Source of the DNA: RGIG8709 sp045575975
GTDB lineage: Bacteria; Bacillota; Clostridia; Monoglobales; Monoglobaceae
DNA: 23,940 bases
Reading direction: 5' to 3'
Assembly (NCBI GenBank): GCA_045575975.1
Contig: JAZNFO010000029.1
Span: 1 to 23,940 of the forward strand
The notes under the pieces were generated by a model. The model was not told where the DNA came from. It made no database searches and was given only the letters and a program-made list of their open reading frames with translations. This document shows, in pieces, positions 21,042 to 23,940 of this stretch. The number at the start of each line of letters is the position of its first letter. Position 1 is the first letter of the stretch. The translations under genes were made by a program, and so were the position numbers.

Positions 21042-23940
21042 TTACTTTAGATTTACAACACAAGTGTTAAACAAAGGTTTAATATTAGATGCACTTTCCC
21101 AAATCATAACCTTTACGGTATCTGCTCCCGTAGAATCAAAATCACTAAACACAACAGGAGTATCACCGATTGCGATATTTTTAGGTTGTGATTTTAATGC
21201 AATCATTTTACCGTTTTGATATGCTGCTATATATACACTCGCATTTGAATATGCCACATTACTTGTAACCGTTACAGTTTTAGTAGAGTTGTTATAGGTA
21301 ATATACTTATCGGGTTTTTCAGTAGCTGTCATACCGATATTTACATCAGTTTGAACCGGCGGAACTGTCATCCAATGACTCCATACTGTTTCATAACCTG
21401 TTTTTTCGTATTTTACTCTCCACCAACCTTCAGGAACATCCCAAGAATATCTACCTTCTGCATCTGTGATTAACGGGTTAATCTGATCCCATTCTGAAGC
21501 ATCCCACAAAGTACCGTATTCGTTATCAGCAGGGGTTTCATCCCAGAATGTTGCGTTGTTCGGGTCATATTCAATCCAATAAGCAGTTGTTGTTACACCT
21601 TGCACGCGCTCATTTGTGTATGCATCATATACATAACCACTTGGGTCAATCTTCCAACGGAAGTTAAACATAACTCCATCTGTTTCAGATGCATCCAAGA
21701 AACCAAACTGACCTAATACATCATCAACATAGTTGCTATTCTGCATCGAAAGAAGCGGTAAGACAAGTCCCATTGGGAATGGCAACGAGATTCCTGCAGC
21801 AGTTAATACAATTCCTAATGCCATACAAGCAATAGTGCCACCATTTGCCTTTGATGCATATTCGAGTTTTTGTAATGCTTGTGCTTTTTCGGCTTCTGAC
21901 ATTGAAGATGCTAAAACTGATTGACGAGCTTCGTTAATTGATACTCGGTTATTATCCCAAGTAAGCATAGTGTCGGCATATCCCAAAACTTCAACAAATG
22001 AGAAATACGATTCAATGCCTTCAACAGCACTTATGCATTTACCCTCAATCAAGAAATCGGTAACTTTACCTTTGGCAAAGTCAAGGATTTCGCCTCGCAC
22101 TTTATCTTCGCCATATTCAGCAACCTTTAAGTACAGTTGAGCACCGTAATCATCTTCCATAACTTCATAGCCATATTCTCCAGCATTTGACGGGTCAAGC
22201 CAAGACGGAATGACGTCTGTAAGAATATTAAAGTCCATTTGACTGTCAACATCAATCATTTTGATTACACCGCTGAGAGTATTATCGGTACTTACTAAAT
22301 CTTCAACACAATCTTTTACCTTGCCTTTAAGCATAGCTTTTATTGGATCACTTGCACCGTTTACATATTTTTCACTTGAATAATCAATGCCGTTAGCAAA
22401 GCTTAATTTGTCTTTTACCTGTGAATACTGAACTGTAATTGTTCCCGGTACATAGCTTGTATTAGACGGGTCAAACAAACCTTTTGCTGTATAGCTCTGT
22501 GTTGCTTCGTTCCATTCAGCTTTAATACGCTTTGTAACATTGCTTCGTGTACTACAAATATATACATCTTCAACCTTTTCGGCATTGCTGAATTTAACAT
22601 TAAATCCAAACTGACTTCCTGCTGTAAATGTAACTGTAGGCTTGGTATTACCAAGTTCAAGAACATCATAGGTATTATCTTGATAATTCATTGTAAATGA
22701 CTGAATTACAGGAGCGCCTGACGAATAAACAACTGCTTTTGATGCTGAGATTTCTGCACCTTCATCATCTGTAGCTTTAGCTGTAATAGTGTAACTTGCG
22801 TAGTTTGACGGATTAGGGATTGTTACCTTTGTATTGTAACCACCTGTTTTGTTTGAATGAACAGTTTTTGCAAGTGTTCCGTCAATATACAATTTAATAT
22901 CTGAATCGGCGGGACCAACACCATTTACTGAAACATCAGCGATGTCAACTTCATCATTTGCGAGAATGCTTATAAGCGGGATGTCCTCGTTTATTACGTT
23001 AATGACTTCTTGCTTGTTAGCACCATTTTGCTTAAATGTAAGAAGTGCATAAGATGAAAGTTTGTTGTCAGATGTCGGACTAATATCAAATGATAGTTTT
23101 CCGAATGTTTTGTTCAATCCAACAGTCAGTAAATTATCATCATAATCATATCCGGTAATTCTCACTCCATCTAGCATGAGAGATTTTTCAATCAAAGTAG
23201 AATTAGATGGTATTCTTATCTTTAGTGTTATACCACTGATTGAATCCTTAACTTCATCCTTGAATTCATACGCAAGATTCATTGCTATATAACCATTTGC
23301 CCTTGAAGAAACAGTATTAGCTATATAGTAACTGTTACTTTGCTTAAGAAGTCGATTCTTTAACAAATTCGGATCCGTTTCAAATAAGTTAATAGGAATA
23401 TTACTATCTATTAAGTATGTAGAAATTTTCGATGTATTTGAACAGTAAATCGACAACATATCGCAACCATTAAAACAATAATCTCCTATGGTTTCAACGG
23501 AATCGGGTAAATCTAAAGCAAGCAATTTTGTACAATTCCTAAATGCAGAATTGCCGATTTTTTTAATTCCGGAATTGATGTGCACACGTCTGAGTTTTGA
23601 GCAACCATAAAAAGCAGAACTGCCAATATCGGTAAGTGTGCTTGGGAAAAACACTTCTCTTAAGTTGTTTGCATTGTAAAATGCACAACTTGGAATAGAA
23701 GTTACACCTTCAGGAATAGTTATAGTTGTGAGCTTTGTACAACCATCGAAAATATAGTTGTCAGCAGACTTCCAACTCAAAGGATAATTTATACTTTCGA
23801 GATTACTGCAATATCTGAATGCAGAACTTCCAATCGTGGTAATGCTATCCGGTAAAGTGACTTTTGTTAATCCAGTACAACCATTAAATGCAGAGCCATT
23901 AATAGTTGTCACACTATCCGGCAAAGCAACTTCTGTCAAT
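21042..23940 (-). CDS. C-terminal part of a large secreted BspA-like leucine-rich-repeat protein (5' end outside the window)
   Basis: The open frame runs off the window edge, so the visible 966 codons lack the start and any signal peptide. Residues are numbered from the first full codon, a Leu. Residues 1-175 are BspA/LRR_5 repeats of the type LPDSVTTINGSAFNGCTGLTKV. Residues about 200-330 form a cohesin- or Ig-like domain, and about 330-520 hold Ig-like segments, including ITAKATDDEGAEISASK. A helical region (530-750) contains a strongly hydrophobic stretch at 699-731. About 764-870 is a carboxypeptidase-regulatory-like domain with DAEGRYSWDVPEGWWRVKYEKTGYE. The last 90 residues form a terminal beta domain ending VKVMIWESASNIKPLFNTCVVNLK. 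There is no sortase motif or SLH unit. It is probably a surface or secreted protein acting in adhesion or polymer binding; the exact role is unknown. Confidence 0.85.
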   Translation of the reverse strand, partial: LTEVALPDSVTTINGSAFNGCTGLTKVTLPDSITTIGSSAFRYCSNLESINYPLSWKSADNYIFDGCTKLTTITIPEGVTSIPSCAFYNANNLREVFFPSTLTDIGSSAFYGCSKLRRVHINSGIKKIGNSAFRNCTKLLALDLPDSVETIGDYCFNGCDMLSIYCSNTSKISTYLIDSNIPINLFETDPNLLKNRLLKQSNSYYIANTVSSRANGYIAMNLAYEFKDEVKDSISGITLKIRIPSNSTLIEKSLMLDGVRITGYDYDDNLLTVGLNKTFGKLSFDISPTSDNKLSSYALLTFKQNGANKQEVINVINEDIPLISILANDEVDIADVSVNGVGPADSDIKLYIDGTLAKTVHSNKTGGYNTKVTIPNPSNYASYTITAKATDDEGAEISASKAVVYSSGAPVIQSFTMNYQDNTYDVLELGNTKPTVTFTAGSQFGFNVKFSNAEKVEDVYICSTRSNVTKRIKAEWNEATQSYTAKGLFDPSNTSYVPGTITVQYSQVKDKLSFANGIDYSSEKYVNGASDPIKAMLKGKVKDCVEDLVSTDNTLSGVIKMIDVDSQMDFNILTDVIPSWLDPSNAGEYGYEVMEDDYGAQLYLKVAEYGEDKVRGEILDFAKGKVTDFLIEGKCISAVEGIESYFSFVEVLGYADTMLTWDNNRVSINEARQSVLASSMSEAEKAQALQKLEYASKANGGTIACMALGIVLTAAGISLPFPMGLVLPLLSMQNSNYVDDVLGQFGFLDASETDGVMFNFRWKIDPSGYVYDAYTNERVQGVTTTAYWIEYDPNNATFWDETPADNEYGTLWDASEWDQINPLITDAEGRYSWDVPEGWWRVKYEKTGYETVWSHWMTVPPVQTDVNIGMTATEKPDKYITYNNSTKTVTVTSNVAYSNASVYIAAYQNGKMIALKSQPKNIAIGDTPVVFSDFDSTGADTVKVMIWESASNIKPLFNTCVVNLK

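Noticed and set aside
22415..22669. Minus-strand 84-residue frame inside the BspA-like gene
   Set aside because: It is out of frame within a clearly coding region, has repetitive composition and no ribosome binding site.

Overview
The window looks like the chromosome of a low-GC, endospore-forming Clostridia-type Firmicute. The grounds are AT-rich codon use, strong AGGAGG-type ribosome binding sites, sigma-A promoters of the TTGACA-17-TATAAT class, a full-length Spo0A, a DnaD/DnaI-type primosome pair, the MurT/GatD lipid II amidation pair, and surface proteins with SLH or BspA-type leucine-rich repeats. Genus cannot be fixed from this alone. The C-terminal domains of the last protein resemble those of large secreted proteins of gut Clostridia; this is recognition from memory, not a search.

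Layout. (1) 155-4884, plus strand: dnaA, mnmE, a DnaD-domain gene and a DnaC/DnaI-type helicase loader, tightly spaced and closed by a bidirectional terminator. Initiator, helicase-loading and primosome functions sit together, but dnaN does not follow dnaA. (2) 4907-7357, minus strand: an Lrp-type regulator and its aminotransferase (AlaR/AlaT-like, 4-bp overlap) followed by tatD, driven by a clear promoter at 7394-7422. (3) 7488-8276, minus: spo0A, with its own terminator and a consensus promoter embedded in inverted repeats. (4) 8478-12223, minus: phd-doc toxin-antitoxin, an AEC-family permease, then murT-gatD. The phd promoter is interleaved with a 14-bp inverted repeat that looks like an autoregulatory operator. 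(5) 12361-13590, minus: an MFS transporter.

(6) 13761-18398, plus: a small-multidrug-export family membrane protein, an unknown membrane-anchored coiled-coil protein, then pyrH-frr-uppS-cdsA and a short-chain dehydrogenase. This is the conserved UMP kinase / ribosome recycling / undecaprenyl-PP / CDP-diacylglycerol block, without rpsB-tsf before it or dxr-rseP after it. (7) 18399-20413: a regulatory-looking intergenic stretch (helically spaced TGTTTACA-like boxes, a pentanucleotide repeat, a hairpin), then a small two-helix membrane protein and a secreted SLH-domain protein. (8) 20414-21041: nested inverted repeats and what looks like a broken gene tail. (9) 21042 to the window end, minus: the C-terminal part of a very large secreted BspA-like protein whose start lies outside the window.

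Most of the window is housekeeping. The parts most worth a second look are the regulatory regions of spo0A and phd-doc, the 18.36-18.56 kb intergenic region, the 20.46-20.94 kb repeat and gene remnant, and the unassigned helical domain with a hydrophobic core in the BspA-like protein. No clearly new defence or biosynthetic system is visible.
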